DNA of 64,000 nt from contig CAVUHK010000004.1 in the NCBI GenBank assembly GCA_963741315.1, positions 186,001-250,000 of the forward strand, in the 5' to 3' direction. Both the position numbers and the translations under genes were made by a program. Below, in pieces: positions 25,608-35,356 of the stretch. The first letter of the stretch is position 1. Each line of letters starts with the position of its first letter. This DNA is from PALSA-1003 sp963741315 (GTDB taxonomy: Bacteria; Pseudomonadota; Gammaproteobacteria; Burkholderiales; Casimicrobiaceae). The notes under the pieces are model-generated. The model was given only the letters and a program-made list of their open reading frames with translations. It had not been told where the DNA came from and made no database searches.

Positions 25608-26283
25608 TGCCACGAAACCCGCGCCGTTTCCCGTGCGCGCGGTCCTGTTCGATCTCGATGGAACGCTCGCCGACACCGCGCCCGATCTGGGCAACGCATT
25701 GAACCGCGTGCGCGCCGACCTCAACCTGCCGCCGTTGCCGCTCTCGGAGTTGCGGCCATACGCGTCGCACGGCGCCCGCGGCATGCTGCGCGGCGCGATG
25801 GGCATAGAGGAAAGCAATAGTGACTACCCCGTGCTCCGCGACAAGTATCTCGACTACTACGGCGAGGCGCTGTTCGTGCACACTCGCCTGTTCGACGGCG
25901 CCGACGATATGCTTACCGAAATCGAGCGGCGTGGATTGAGCTGGGGCATCGTCACCAACAAGGCGGCACGGTTCACGCTGCCACTGCTCGAGCATCTGGG
26001 CATCGCCGCGCGTGCGGGAGCGGTGATTTGCGGCGACACCACTCCGCACATCAAGCCGCATCCAGCGCCTCTGCTGGCCGGCGCCCAATCGCTGACCCTG
26101 CCGCCAACCGACTGCTTGTACGTCGGCGATGCCGAGCGCGATATCGCCGGCGGCAAGGCGGCGGGCATGAAGACGGTGGTCGCGCGCTTCGGTTATCTGG
26201 GTCCGCAGGACACGCCGGACGCCTGGCACGCCGACGGTTCGATCGATTCGCTAGGGGCGCTGCTCGACTGGCTGCCACACTAG
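25600..26283 (+). CDS. gph: Phosphoglycolate phosphatase
   Basis: This 227-residue HAD hydrolase has the nucleophile motif VLFDLDGTLADTAPDLG, motif II VTNKAARF, Lys in HIKPHPAPLL and motif IV YVGDAERDIAGGKAAGM. It removes 2-phosphoglycolate from DNA repair or metabolism. It starts inside the ubiG 3' end and its stop codon overlaps that of the convergent gspC-like gene (CTAG). Confidence 0.94.
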   Translation: MTDATKPAPFPVRAVLFDLDGTLADTAPDLGNALNRVRADLNLPPLPLSELRPYASHGARGMLRGAMGIEESNSDYPVLRDKYLDYYGEALFVHTRLFDGADDMLTEIERRGLSWGIVTNKAARFTLPLLEHLGIAARAGAVICGDTTPHIKPHPAPLLAGAQSLTLPPTDCLYVGDAERDIAGGKAAGMKTVVARFGYLGPQDTPDAWHADGSIDSLGALLDWLPH

Positions 26284-27149
26284 CCCGGACAGGCTCCCGC
26301 GTTCAGGTAAAGCCACTGTTGCGCCTTGCCGTCGCGCTGGCCCGTCAACCACACCTGCTGGCTGCGCGTAAGCGGCTGCAGGACGAGAGAGGGTATGTCC
26401 GCCGGGATCGACAGCGGCACCCCGTTCGCGCTCGCGACACGGTCGCCGTTGCGCAAGCCCAGATTGCTGGCGAAGCCACTCTGATCGCGCACCACCAGCG
26501 CGCCGGCGCCTGGCTCGACGAGGGCTTTCCACGCGTCGGTCGTATTCATCATCCCGGTGAGCAGTTCCGCATTGAGCCGCACGACCGGACCGGAGAATCC
26601 CGCCGGAGCTGTACACGCGGCTGATTTCGCGGCACTGGCGACGACCGCGGCCGGTGGTTTCTCTGTCGCCGGTGCGCTGCGCAGCGCAATGTCTCGCCGC
26701 ACGCCCGAATCGACCAGCGTGATGCCGTCCGGGCGCACGGCATCGAGACGCACTCCGCTGGCGATGTCCTGACCCACCGCGACCAGCATCGGCCCGCGCG
26801 CGCCGGAACGCAGCAGCGCGTAACCCTTGCCGTCGCGCTGCGCAATCACGCCCAGCAAGCGCAGGTCGCCCATACCCGATGTCGTCGCGACCAGCCCTGG
26901 CGCAGCGTTCGACGGCGCGACGCCGAACAACCGGGCATCGCCGATGCGGCGAGCGTAGTCACCATCCGGTGGGGTGCTGGCAATGGTCGCCGGCGCCGGT
27001 CCAAACCAACGCCATCCCCAGTATGCGAGTACGAGCGCGAGCAATGCCAGCGAGACCAGCATTGCGACCGCACTCGCGAGTTTCCAGCGAGCCGGCAGCG
27101 GACCCGGTTCGGTATTGTGCGCCACGTATAATTGCGCCTCGGTCACCAT
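26280..27149 (-). CDS. Type II secretion GspC-like protein
   Basis: This 289-residue protein has a short cytoplasmic start, one membrane helix (AVAMLVSLALLALVLAYW), a homology-region domain (ARLFGVAP ... LRLLGVIAQRDGKGYALLRSG ... GQDIASGVRLDAV) and a C-terminal PDZ-like part (LGLRNGDRVASANGVPL). This order is that of GspC, the inner-membrane link to the secretin. No other gsp gene is in the window, so it is separated from its partners. It diverges from dapC with only 17 nt between starts. Confidence 0.78.
   Translation of the reverse strand: MVTEAQLYVAHNTEPGPLPARWKLASAVAMLVSLALLALVLAYWGWRWFGPAPATIASTPPDGDYARRIGDARLFGVAPSNAAPGLVATTSGMGDLRLLGVIAQRDGKGYALLRSGARGPMLVAVGQDIASGVRLDAVRPDGITLVDSGVRRDIALRSAPATEKPPAAVVASAAKSAACTAPAGFSGPVVRLNAELLTGMMNTTDAWKALVEPGAGALVVRDQSGFASNLGLRNGDRVASANGVPLSIPADIPSLVLQPLTRSQQVWLTGQRDGKAQQWLYLNAGACPG
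27127..27132 (+). promoter_or_regulatory. Candidate -10 element for dapC
   Basis: A perfect TATAAT lies 35 bases before the dapC TTG, inside the 5' end of the divergent gspC-like gene. No good -35 is seen at 16-18 bp, so strength is uncertain. Confidence 0.4.
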
Positions 27150-27166
27150 CGCCCGCGCTCCCGCCG

Positions 27167-28360
27167 TTGAATCCGCAGCTCGCCCTGTTGCAGCCGTATC
27201 CGTTCGAGCGGCTGCGCGCGCTATTCGCCACGGTCACACCCGACCCGCGGCGCTCACCCATCAGCCTGTCGATCGGCGAACCGAAGCACCCGACGCCGCA
27301 ATTCATCCGTGACGCACTGGCAGCAGGCAGCGACGGCCTTGCGAATTATCCCACAACGATTGGCGCGCCTGCGCTGCGCGAGGCCATCGCCGCGTGGTTG
27401 AAGCGACGCCACGGACTGCGCACGCTCGACGCGACGACGCAGGTCTTGCCGGTACTTGGCAGCCGCGAGGCGCTGTTCGCTTTCGCGCAGACCTGCATCG
27501 ATGCGAGCCGGGTCGGCGCGACGGTTGTCGTACCGAATCCTTTCTACCAGATCTACGAAGGCGCGGCGTTGCTCGCCGGTGCGACTCCCCATTGCATCAA
27601 CAGTCTCGCCGAAAACGGGTACGCGCCACGCTGGGAGCGCATTCCCGACGCCGTCTGGGCGCGCACACAGCTGCTCTACGTCTGCTCGCCGGACAATCCC
27701 ACCGGCCGAGTGATGCGTCAGCAGGAGTGGCAGAGGCTGTTCGAACTCTCGGATCGCTACGGTTTCGTGATCGCCGCTGACGAGTGCTACTCGGAAGTCC
27801 ACTTCGATGAAACCGCGCCGCCGTTGGGCGCGCTGGCTGCGGCGCAAGCCGCCGGCCGCGATGGCTATCCGCGGCTGCTGTCGTTCGGCAGCCTGTCGAA
27901 ACGCTCCAACGTTCCCGGCCTGCGCTCGGGGTACGTCGCCGGCGACGCAGCGCTGGTCAAGGCGTTCCTTCTCTACCGCACCTATCACGGCTCGGCAATG
28001 TCGCCAGCGGTCGCGGGCGCCAGCATCGCCGCGTGGAACGACGAGGAGCACGTGCGCACCAATCGGCGCATGTACGCGGAGAAATTCGACCTGTTGCAGC
28101 CGAGGGTCGACGCGGTGCTGCGCGCGTCGCGTCCCGACGCGGCGTTCTACCTGTGGGCAAAGGTTCCCGGTGACGACGCTTTGTTTGCACAGCGCCTGTA
28201 TGCCGAAGAAGCCGTGAGCGTGCTGCCCGGATCTTTTCTCGGCCGTCACGCCGACGGCGTCAATCCGGGCGAAGGATACATTCGCATCGCGCTGGTGGCG
28301 GCGCTGGCCGAGTGCACCGAGGGCATCGACCGGCTGGTAAGGTTCGCGCAACGCGGCTAG
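27167..28360 (+). CDS. dapC: Succinyldiaminopimelate transaminase
   Basis: This 397-residue class I aminotransferase begins NPQLALLQPYPFERLRAL, the conserved DapC start, which fixes the TTG at 27167 despite a poor ribosome site. It has SIGEPKHPTP, VCSPDNPTGRVM, DECYSEVHFDE and the PLP-lysine motif FGSLSKRSNVPGLRSG. It transaminates N-succinyl-L-2-amino-6-oxopimelate in lysine/diaminopimelate synthesis. dapD follows by 76 nt. Confidence 0.94.
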   Translation: MNPQLALLQPYPFERLRALFATVTPDPRRSPISLSIGEPKHPTPQFIRDALAAGSDGLANYPTTIGAPALREAIAAWLKRRHGLRTLDATTQVLPVLGSREALFAFAQTCIDASRVGATVVVPNPFYQIYEGAALLAGATPHCINSLAENGYAPRWERIPDAVWARTQLLYVCSPDNPTGRVMRQQEWQRLFELSDRYGFVIAADECYSEVHFDETAPPLGALAAAQAAGRDGYPRLLSFGSLSKRSNVPGLRSGYVAGDAALVKAFLLYRTYHGSAMSPAVAGASIAAWNDEEHVRTNRRMYAEKFDLLQPRVDAVLRASRPDAAFYLWAKVPGDDALFAQRLYAEEAVSVLPGSFLGRHADGVNPGEGYIRIALVAALAECTEGIDRLVRFAQRG

Positions 28361-28394
28361 GCACGTCAGCGCGGTGGGGTCGCGCGCCGGCATT

Positions 28395-28403
28395 TGCTAA
28401 AAT
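28395..28403 (+). promoter_or_regulatory. Candidate extended -10 promoter of dapD
   Basis: TGC-TAAAAT 34 bases before the dapD ATG fits an extended -10 element. There is no clear -35. It would allow dapD expression independent of dapC. Confidence 0.35.
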
Positions 28404-28436
28404 AACGGTTTTGCCGGCGTGCGCGCCGCAGCCCTC

Positions 28437-29267
28437 ATGCACAACCTGCAGCAGACTATCGACGCCGCCTGGGAACAGCGCAGCGAGCTCACTCCGCAGT
28501 CGGCAAGCGGCGCGATTCGCGATGCGGTCGCCAGCGCCTTGGGCGAACTCGACGCCGGAAGGCTGCGCGTGGCCGAGAAGCGCGGTGCCGATTGGGTCAC
28601 CCACCAGTGGCTCAAGAAGGCGGTACTGCTCTCGTTTCGCCTGTCCGACAACGCGCCCATTGGCATCGCCGCCCCGAACGCGCCGTTTCGTTTCTACGAC
28701 AAGGTCCCGACCAAATTTGCGCAGTTCGACGACGCTGCGTTCGCGAAGGCGGGTGTGCGCGTGGTGCCCCCTGCGGTAGCGCGGCGCGGCGCGTACGTGG
28801 CGCCGGGCGTGGTGCTGATGCCCTCCTACGTCAACATCGGCGCCTACGTCGATTCCGGGACCATGGTCGACACCTGGGCGACCGTCGGCTCGTGTGCCCA
28901 GATCGGAAAGAATGTGCACCTTTCAGGCGGCGTCGGCATCGGCGGGGTACTTGAACCGCTGCAGGCCAACCCCACCATCATCGAGGACAATTGCTTCATC
29001 GGTGCGCGTTCGGAAGTCGTCGAAGGCGTCATCGTCGAGGAAAACTCGGTGCTCGGCATGGGCGTGTTCCTGGGTCAGAGCACCAAGATCTACAACCGCA
29101 TGACCGACACCGTGAGCTACGGCCGCGTGCCCTCGGGCTCGGTGGTCGTCGCCGGCAGCCTGCCGTCGGGCGAAGGCAAGTGTCACCTGTACTGTGCGGT
29201 CATCGTCAAGCGCGTCGACGCGGGAACGCGCGCCAAGACCAGCATCAACGAACTGCTGCGCGATTGA
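28437..29267 (+). CDS. dapD: Tetrahydrodipicolinate N-succinyltransferase
   Basis: This 276-residue enzyme starts MHNLQQTIDAAWEQR at 28437, the family start; six extra upstream codons are rejected. The second half is a left-handed beta-helix of hexapeptide repeats (GVVLMPSYVNIGAYVDSGTM, NPTIIEDNCFIGARSEVVEG). It transfers succinyl from succinyl-CoA, the step before DapC. Confidence 0.96.
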   Translation: MHNLQQTIDAAWEQRSELTPQSASGAIRDAVASALGELDAGRLRVAEKRGADWVTHQWLKKAVLLSFRLSDNAPIGIAAPNAPFRFYDKVPTKFAQFDDAAFAKAGVRVVPPAVARRGAYVAPGVVLMPSYVNIGAYVDSGTMVDTWATVGSCAQIGKNVHLSGGVGIGGVLEPLQANPTIIEDNCFIGARSEVVEGVIVEENSVLGMGVFLGQSTKIYNRMTDTVSYGRVPSGSVVVAGSLPSGEGKCHLYCAVIVKRVDAGTRAKTSINELLRD

Positions 29268-29291
29268 ACGACCATGCGAGGCGTGGACAAC

Positions 29292-30098
29292 ATGTCGGTC
29301 ACGATCAAGACTGACGCCGAGATCGAGAAGATGCGCGTCGCCGGGCGAGTGGCGTCGGAGTTGCTCGACCATCTCACGCCCTTTGTGCAACCCGGGATAT
29401 CGACCGGTGAGCTCGATCGCATCGCGCACGATTACCAGGTGAACGTGCAGAAGGTCATTCCTGCGACGCTCAACTACGCGCCGCCGGGGCACCGCCCGTA
29501 TCCGGCGTCACTGTGCGCGTCGGTGAACCACGTCGTCTGCCACGGCATTCCCGGAGACAAGAAGCTCAAGGCCGGTGACATCGTCAACATCGACGTGACG
29601 ATCATCAAGGAAGGCTTTCACGGCGATACCAGCCGCATGTTTTTCGTCGGCACGCCGTCGATTCAGGCCAAGCGGCTGGTCGACGTTACTTACGAAGCGA
29701 TGTGGCGCGGTATTCGCGAAATCAGGCGCGGCGCGCACCTGGGCGACATCGGCGCGACCATCCAGCGCTTTGCCGAGAGCAACGGCTTCTCGGTGGTGCG
29801 CGAGTTCTGCGGCCACGGCATCGGCCGCCAGTTCCACGAGGAACCACAGGTGCTCCATTACGGCCGCCCCGGCACCGGGCTCAAGCTGCAGCCGGGAATG
29901 ATTTTCACCGTCGAGCCGATGATCAATGCGGGCCGGCCGGGCATTCGCGGCCTCGCCGACGGCTGGACGATCGTCACCGCCGATCACAGCCTGTCCGCGC
30001 AGTGGGAACACACGGTGCTGGTCACGGAAGATTCCTTCGAGGTGCTGACTCTATCGGCCGGCGCGCCCGCACCGCCGCCACTCGCGCAGGCCGCCTAA
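29292..30098 (+). CDS. map: Methionine aminopeptidase type I
   Basis: This 268-residue enzyme starts at MSVTIKTDAEIEKMRVAG (29292), which matches the family better than the ATG at 29274. Metal ligands are in VNIDVTIIKEGFHGDTSRM (two Asp), CGHGIGRQFHEEP (His), FTVEPMIN (Glu) and WEHTVLVTE (Glu). It removes initiator Met after deformylation; def is 3 kb away. glnD follows after 7 nt. Confidence 0.96.
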   Translation: MSVTIKTDAEIEKMRVAGRVASELLDHLTPFVQPGISTGELDRIAHDYQVNVQKVIPATLNYAPPGHRPYPASLCASVNHVVCHGIPGDKKLKAGDIVNIDVTIIKEGFHGDTSRMFFVGTPSIQAKRLVDVTYEAMWRGIREIRRGAHLGDIGATIQRFAESNGFSVVREFCGHGIGRQFHEEPQVLHYGRPGTGLKLQPGMIFTVEPMINAGRPGIRGLADGWTIVTADHSLSAQWEHTVLVTEDSFEVLTLSAGAPAPPPLAQAA

Positions 30099-30105
30099 GG
30101 GCCCG

Positions 30106-32706
30106 TTGGACGCGACGCTCGCCATCGCGCCTTCTCCGCCTGCGTCGGGCATCGCACGCTGGAAGCGCGAACTTGCGGCGGGACGCGAGGCCCTGCGAGC
30201 GTCGTTTTCGCTGGTCCCCGACTCGCAAAGATTGTTGCATGTCCAGGCGCGGCTGGCGGACCGCGTCGTGCGTGGCATCTGGAACGAGGTCGGCGTGCCG
30301 GCCGGCATCGCGCTGGTGGCGGTCGGCGGCTATGGACGCGGGGCGCTGTTCCCATATTCCGACGTCGACGTGCTGGTCCTGCTGCCCAAACCGCTGACCG
30401 ATCGTATCGCCGAGTCGGCGATCGAGCGCTTCATCGGCATGCTCTGGGATGCCGGCCTCGAGGTCGCGCATTCGGTGCGCACGCTCGACGAATGCGAGAC
30501 CGAGATGGCGGGCGACGTCACCATCCGCACCAGCCTGCTCGAAAACCGGCTGCTGGCAGGTTCGCGTGCGCTCTACGACCGCTTCCGCCGCCGTTACGCG
30601 GCCACGCTCGACGTACGCGGGTTCTACGAAGCCAAGGTGCTCGAGCAGCAGCAGCGCCACCTGCGCCACCAGGACACCGCGTACAACCTCGAGCCCAACG
30701 TCAAGGAAAGTCCTGGCGGCCTGCGCGACCTGCAGACCATCATGTGGATCGCCCGCGCCGCAGGCATCGGTCGTACCTGGCGCGAGCTCGCCGCGCACGG
30801 CCTGATGACCGGGACCGAAGCGCGCGAAGTCGCCCGGCACGAGAAGCTCATCGCCGACCTGCGCACGCGCCTGCACTACCTTGCCGGCCGCTGCGAGGAT
30901 CGCCTGGTGTTCGACGTGCAGACGGCGCTGGCGCACGAGATGGGCCTGCAAGACACGCCCAACCGGCGCGCCTCGGAGCAGCTGATGCAGCGCTACTACC
31001 GCGCTGCGAAGTCGATTCGCCAGATCAACGTCATCCTGCTGCAGAACCTGCACGCGCGACTGTTCCCCGCCGAGGTCAAGGTGCAGCCGATCGACGCGGA
31101 CTTCCAGGCCGTCGACGAGTTGCTCGACGTGAAGGACGAAGAGTTGTTCGCGAAGCGGCCGTCGGCGATCTTCGACAGCTTCCTGGCGCTTCAGCGCCAC
31201 CCAGAGCTCAAGGGCATGTCGGCGCCGATGCTGCGCGCACTATGGCGCTATCGCGACCGCGTCGACGCGGCGTTCCGCCGCGACCCCGTCAATCGTGAGC
31301 GGTTCATGGAGATCCTGCGCCAGCCGCGTGGCGTCACCCACGAGCTGCGACGCATGAACCAGTACGGCATCCTCGGCCGTTACCTACCGGTGTTCGGCCG
31401 AATCGTCGGCCAGATGCAGCACGACCTGTTCCACGTCTACACCGTCGACGAGCACATCCTGATGGTGATTCGCAACCTGCGCCGCTTCGTCGAGCCGCAG
31501 CACGCGCACGAATACCCGCTGTGCTCGCGCCTGATCGCCGACTTCGAGCGTCCGGAGGTCCTGCTCATCACGGCGCTGTTCCACGACATCGCCAAGGGCC
31601 GCGGCGGTGATCACTCGGTGCTAGGCGCGCGCGATGCCCGCCGCTTCTGCCGCGAGCACGGCCTGTCGCGCGACGACACGGCGCTGGTCGCATGGCTGGT
31701 CGAACAGCACCTGACCATGTCGATGACCGCGCAGAAGCAGGATATCAGCGATCGAACCGTCGTCGATGCCTTCGCCCGGAAGGTCGGCACACAGCGCCGG
31801 CTGGCTGCGCTCTACCTGCTCACCGTTGCCGACATCCGCGGGACCAGTCCGAGGGTCTGGAACGCGTGGAAGGCCAAGTTGCTCGAAGACCTTTTTCACG
31901 CCACCAAGGCGAGGCTTGACGGCGACGCCGGTGACCGGCGCCTCCACGACAGCCTCGATGCGCGCCGCACCGAGGCGATCCGCCAGCTGCGCCTGTATGC
32001 GGTACCCGAAGGCGCCGAAGGCGAACTCTGGCAACGGCTCGACGCGGTCTATTTCCAGCGCCACAGCGCCGACGAGATCGCCTGGCACGCCCGCCAGCTG
32101 TACGCGCGCGTCGATGTCGCCGAGCCGGTGGTCAAGGCGCGCTTCGCCCGCGACGGCAGCGGGCTGCAGGTGATGATCTACATGCCCGACCAGAAGGAAC
32201 TGTTCGCACGCATCTGCGGCTTCTTCGGCAGTGCCAGACTGTCGATCCTCGAGGCGCGCGTCCACACCACGCGCCACGGTTACGCGCTCGACACTTTTGT
32301 CGTGCACGATCCGGGGAACCCGAATCCCAGCTACCGCGAAGTCATCAGCTACATCGAATTCGAGCTTCGGCGCGCGCTCATCGCGCGGCTCCCACTCGAG
32401 CCGCCTGCGGTGGGGCGTGTCAGTCGACACCTCAAGCATTTCCCGCTGTCACCGGAAGTGCGCATCTTTCCCGACGACAAGGGCACCCACTACATCCTCG
32501 AAATCGTCGCCGGCGACCGCTCGGGGCTGCTGGCGCGAATCGCCTACATCTTGGCCAAGGCAAACGTAAATGTCGCCAGCGCCAAGATCAACACACTGGG
32601 CGAGCGGGTCGAGGACGTGTTCCTGCTCGAAGGCGCAAGGCTGCACGACGAGGCGGCGCTGCTGAAGCTCGAAACCGCGCTCCACGAGCAACTGCGGCTT
32701 ACTTGA
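30106..32706 (+). CDS. glnD: PII uridylyltransferase / uridylyl-removing enzyme
   Basis: This 866-residue protein starts at a TTG with AAGGGC just before it. It holds a nucleotidyltransferase domain (GGYGRGALFPYSDVDVL), an HD domain with LFHDIAKGRGGDHS, and two C-terminal ACT domains (ICGFFGSARLSILEARVHTT; DRSGLLARIAYILAKANVNV). It senses glutamine and modifies PII to control nitrogen metabolism. map-glnD is a common proteobacterial pair. Confidence 0.97.
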   Translation: MDATLAIAPSPPASGIARWKRELAAGREALRASFSLVPDSQRLLHVQARLADRVVRGIWNEVGVPAGIALVAVGGYGRGALFPYSDVDVLVLLPKPLTDRIAESAIERFIGMLWDAGLEVAHSVRTLDECETEMAGDVTIRTSLLENRLLAGSRALYDRFRRRYAATLDVRGFYEAKVLEQQQRHLRHQDTAYNLEPNVKESPGGLRDLQTIMWIARAAGIGRTWRELAAHGLMTGTEAREVARHEKLIADLRTRLHYLAGRCEDRLVFDVQTALAHEMGLQDTPNRRASEQLMQRYYRAAKSIRQINVILLQNLHARLFPAEVKVQPIDADFQAVDELLDVKDEELFAKRPSAIFDSFLALQRHPELKGMSAPMLRALWRYRDRVDAAFRRDPVNRERFMEILRQPRGVTHELRRMNQYGILGRYLPVFGRIVGQMQHDLFHVYTVDEHILMVIRNLRRFVEPQHAHEYPLCSRLIADFERPEVLLITALFHDIAKGRGGDHSVLGARDARRFCREHGLSRDDTALVAWLVEQHLTMSMTAQKQDISDRTVVDAFARKVGTQRRLAALYLLTVADIRGTSPRVWNAWKAKLLEDLFHATKARLDGDAGDRRLHDSLDARRTEAIRQLRLYAVPEGAEGELWQRLDAVYFQRHSADEIAWHARQLYARVDVAEPVVKARFARDGSGLQVMIYMPDQKELFARICGFFGSARLSILEARVHTTRHGYALDTFVVHDPGNPNPSYREVISYIEFELRRALIARLPLEPPAVGRVSRHLKHFPLSPEVRIFPDDKGTHYILEIVAGDRSGLLARIAYILAKANVNVASAKINTLGERVEDVFLLEGARLHDEAALLKLETALHEQLRLT

Positions 32707-32727
32707 GCCGCGGCGCGGCGTTGCTGC

Positions 32728-33258
32728 TCATTCGTCGATGACTTCGGCGTCCGGAAACAGCACGTCGGTATATCCCAGCTGGCGCAGGTCGCGCATGCGA
32801 AACGGATAGAGTATCCCGTCGAGGTGATCGCACTCGTGCTGCACCACGCGGGCGTGAAAACCGGTGACCTCGCGATCGATGCGCCTGCCTTGCGGGTCGA
32901 ACCCGGTATAGCGCAGGCGCGCATGGCGAGGCACCCTTCCCCGCAGGCCCGGCACCGACAGGCAACCTTCCCAGTCTTCCTCGAGTTCGGATCCAATCGG
33001 GGTCAGCACGGGATTGACGATCTCGGTATACGGAACCGGCTCGGCGTCGGGGTAACGGTCGTTGTGCTCGAAACCGAAGATCACCACACGCAGCAGCACT
33101 CCGACCTGCGGCGCGGCCAGCCCCGCGCCGTGCGCTGCGATCATGGTCTCGCGCATGTCTGCCAGCAGTAGGCGCAGCTCCGGCGTGTCGAAGCGATCGA
33201 CCGGGAGCGAGCGTTGCAGCAAGCGCGGGTCGCCCATGCGAAGGATAGGCAGGATCAT
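32728..33258 (-). CDS. def: Peptide deformylase
   Basis: This 176-residue metalloenzyme starts MILPILRMGDPRLLQRS at 33258. It has all three motifs: GAGLAAPQVG, EGCLSVPG with the Cys ligand, and HECDHLDGIL with two His ligands and catalytic Glu. Its ATG overlaps the stop of the phosphorylase gene (ATGA), so the two are coupled. Upstream in-frame codons have no support. Confidence 0.97.
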   Translation of the reverse strand: MILPILRMGDPRLLQRSLPVDRFDTPELRLLLADMRETMIAAHGAGLAAPQVGVLLRVVIFGFEHNDRYPDAEPVPYTEIVNPVLTPIGSELEEDWEGCLSVPGLRGRVPRHARLRYTGFDPQGRRIDREVTGFHARVVQHECDHLDGILYPFRMRDLRQLGYTDVLFPDAEVIDE

Positions 33259-34004
33259 GACAGCGTGTGCGCCGTGACGAAGTGGTCGATCAGGTTGCGC
33301 ACCTTTTCCATCGCCTGTTCCAGCGCCACGGCGATGCGCTCCATGGCGATCGTTTCGGCACTGTCGCCGCGGCCGGCGGCATGATTGACCACGACCGCGA
33401 TGCACGCGTAGGCAAGTCCCGCTTCGCGCGCGAGCACGGTTTCGGGCATGCCGGTCATGCCGACCAGCGTCGCCCCGTCGCGTTCCATGCGATCGATCTC
33501 GGCGGCCGTCTCGAGTCGTGGCCCCGAAACCGCGGCGTACACGCCGCCATCATGCAGCGCGAGGCCGGCGCGTCGGGCGGACGCGAGGCAGCGCTGTCGC
33601 AATTCCGGCGAGTACGGGTGAGTGAAGTCGACATGGACCACGTTGCGGTCGCCGCCATCGTAGAAAGTGCTCTCTCGCCCGCCGCTGTAGTCGATGAGCT
33701 GGTGCGGCAAGATCAAATCGCCGGGTGAATGGCCGCGGGAGATGCCGCCCACCGACGCCACCGCGAGAATGGAATCGACGCCACGCTCCTTGAGCGCCCA
33801 CAGATTGGCGCGATAGTTGACCCGATGCGGCGGAATCGTGTGGCCGTGGCCGTGGCGAGCGAGAAACACCACGTCATTTTCCATGATGCGGCCGAACACC
33901 AGCGCCGACGACGGTTCCCCGTAAGGCGTGCGGACGACCTCGCGGTGGGCGATGGCAAGCGTGGACAGGCGGGTGAGCCCGCTGCCACCGATGATGGCGA
34001 GCAT
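33255..34004 (-). CDS. S-methyl-5'-thioinosine phosphorylase (MtnP family)
   Basis: This 249-residue PNP/MTAP-family enzyme starts MLAIIGGSGL. It has FLARHGHGHTIPPHRVNYRA for phosphate/nucleoside binding and GATLVGMTGMPETVLARE near residue 180. The MTGMPE form is that of the Pseudomonas enzyme specific for methylthioinosine, whereas methylthioadenosine phosphorylases usually carry NMT..PE. It would release hypoxanthine and methylthioribose-1-phosphate. It is translationally coupled to def. Confidence 0.82.
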   Translation of the reverse strand: MLAIIGGSGLTRLSTLAIAHREVVRTPYGEPSSALVFGRIMENDVVFLARHGHGHTIPPHRVNYRANLWALKERGVDSILAVASVGGISRGHSPGDLILPHQLIDYSGGRESTFYDGGDRNVVHVDFTHPYSPELRQRCLASARRAGLALHDGGVYAAVSGPRLETAAEIDRMERDGATLVGMTGMPETVLAREAGLAYACIAVVVNHAAGRGDSAETIAMERIAVALEQAMEKVRNLIDHFVTAHTLS

Positions 34005-34192
34005 GAAGGGTACCGGTTGTTGCGGACAAGGAGAGCGCGCCTACAACGGCAAAAAAACCGTCTGTTTTCGCGGCCCAGTTGTTACTTTGCTCGACCTTGG
34101 TTATTCTTGTCAATTCATGACATTGTCAAGCACGCGATCCGCCTCGGCTTTTGCGCCAGGCCAGCCTTTCCAACAGCCTCCGGGATACCGCC

Positions 34193-35356
34193 ATGTATCT
34201 TGACCGATTGTTCAAGCTGATGTCCGAGAAACAGGCATCCGACCTGTTCATCTCCTGCGGCGCGCCGATCAACATCAAGATCAACGGCATCGTGTCGCCG
34301 ATCTCGACCCAGCCGATGGACGTCGAGGCGGTGCGCCGCATCGCCTACGAGCTGATGACCAAGGACCAGGCGCGCGAGTTCGAAAACGAGATGGAAATGA
34401 ACCTCTCGTACCTCGACCGCGCGGTGGGCAATTTCCGGATCAACATCTTCCGCCAGCGCGGCACCATTTCGATGGTGATCCGCTATGTGCGCAGCTCGGT
34501 GCCGCCGTTCGAGGAATTGAAGCTCCCGCCGGTCCTGCTCAGTCTGGTGATGGAAAAACGCGGGCTGATACTCATTACCGGCGCAACCGGATCGGGCAAA
34601 TCGACCTCGCTCGCGGCGATGATCGACCATCGCAATAGTACCCGGTCCGGCCACATCCTCACCCTCGAGGATCCGATCGAGTATCTGTTCGAGCACAAAC
34701 AGTCGATCGTCAACCAGCGCGAGATCGGCGTCGACACCCAGGGCTATTCCAAGGCTCTCCCCAACGCGCTGCGCGAGGCCCCCGACCTCATCATGATCGG
34801 CGAAATTCGCGATCGGGAAACGATGCAGCACGCGCTGCTGCACACATTGACCGGCCACCTGTGCCTGTCGACGTTGCACGCGAACAACAGCTATCACGCC
34901 ATGTCGCGGATCATCAACATGTTCCCGTATGACGCACGCTCGGGTCTGCTCTCCGACCTCTCGATCGGCCTGCGCGCGATCATTTCGCAGCGGCTGGTGC
35001 GCAACAAGGAAGGCCAGCAGGTTCCCGCGGTCGAGATTCTGCTCAATACCTCGCTCATCGCCGAGCTCATCAAGAACGGCGAGATCACGCAGATCAAGGA
35101 AGCGATGGAACAAAGTCTGTACCCGGGATCGCAGACCTTCGAGCAGGCGCTGTGCCGGCTCTACCTCGATGGCGACGTATCCTACGACGAAGCGCTGATT
35201 GCGTCGGATTCGCCGACCAACCTGGCGTGGCTGGTCAACCAGAATTCGCCGACCACCCGTTCGGCGGCGCAGACCCACGAAGAATCGGCGCACAGCCTTT
35301 CGGGCGACTTCGTCAAGCTCGAGATCGATCCCGAATTTCTCAACCGCCAGCAGTGA
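34193..35356 (+). CDS. pilU: Type IV pilus retraction ATPase PilU
   Basis: I start at MYLDRLFKLMSEKQASDLF (34193), 387 aa, as in PilT/PilU proteins. Walker A is TGATGSGKSTS, the Walker B region is LIMIGEIRDRET, and the His box is GHLCLSTLHAN. The C-terminal tail beyond the ATPase and the absence of AIRNLIRE-type PilT ending suggest PilU, the accessory retraction motor for twitching. Its stop overlaps the dapE start codon (GTGA). Confidence 0.9.
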   Translation: MYLDRLFKLMSEKQASDLFISCGAPINIKINGIVSPISTQPMDVEAVRRIAYELMTKDQAREFENEMEMNLSYLDRAVGNFRINIFRQRGTISMVIRYVRSSVPPFEELKLPPVLLSLVMEKRGLILITGATGSGKSTSLAAMIDHRNSTRSGHILTLEDPIEYLFEHKQSIVNQREIGVDTQGYSKALPNALREAPDLIMIGEIRDRETMQHALLHTLTGHLCLSTLHANNSYHAMSRIINMFPYDARSGLLSDLSIGLRAIISQRLVRNKEGQQVPAVEILLNTSLIAELIKNGEITQIKEAMEQSLYPGSQTFEQALCRLYLDGDVSYDEALIASDSPTNLAWLVNQNSPTTRSAAQTHEESAHSLSGDFVKLEIDPEFLNRQQ

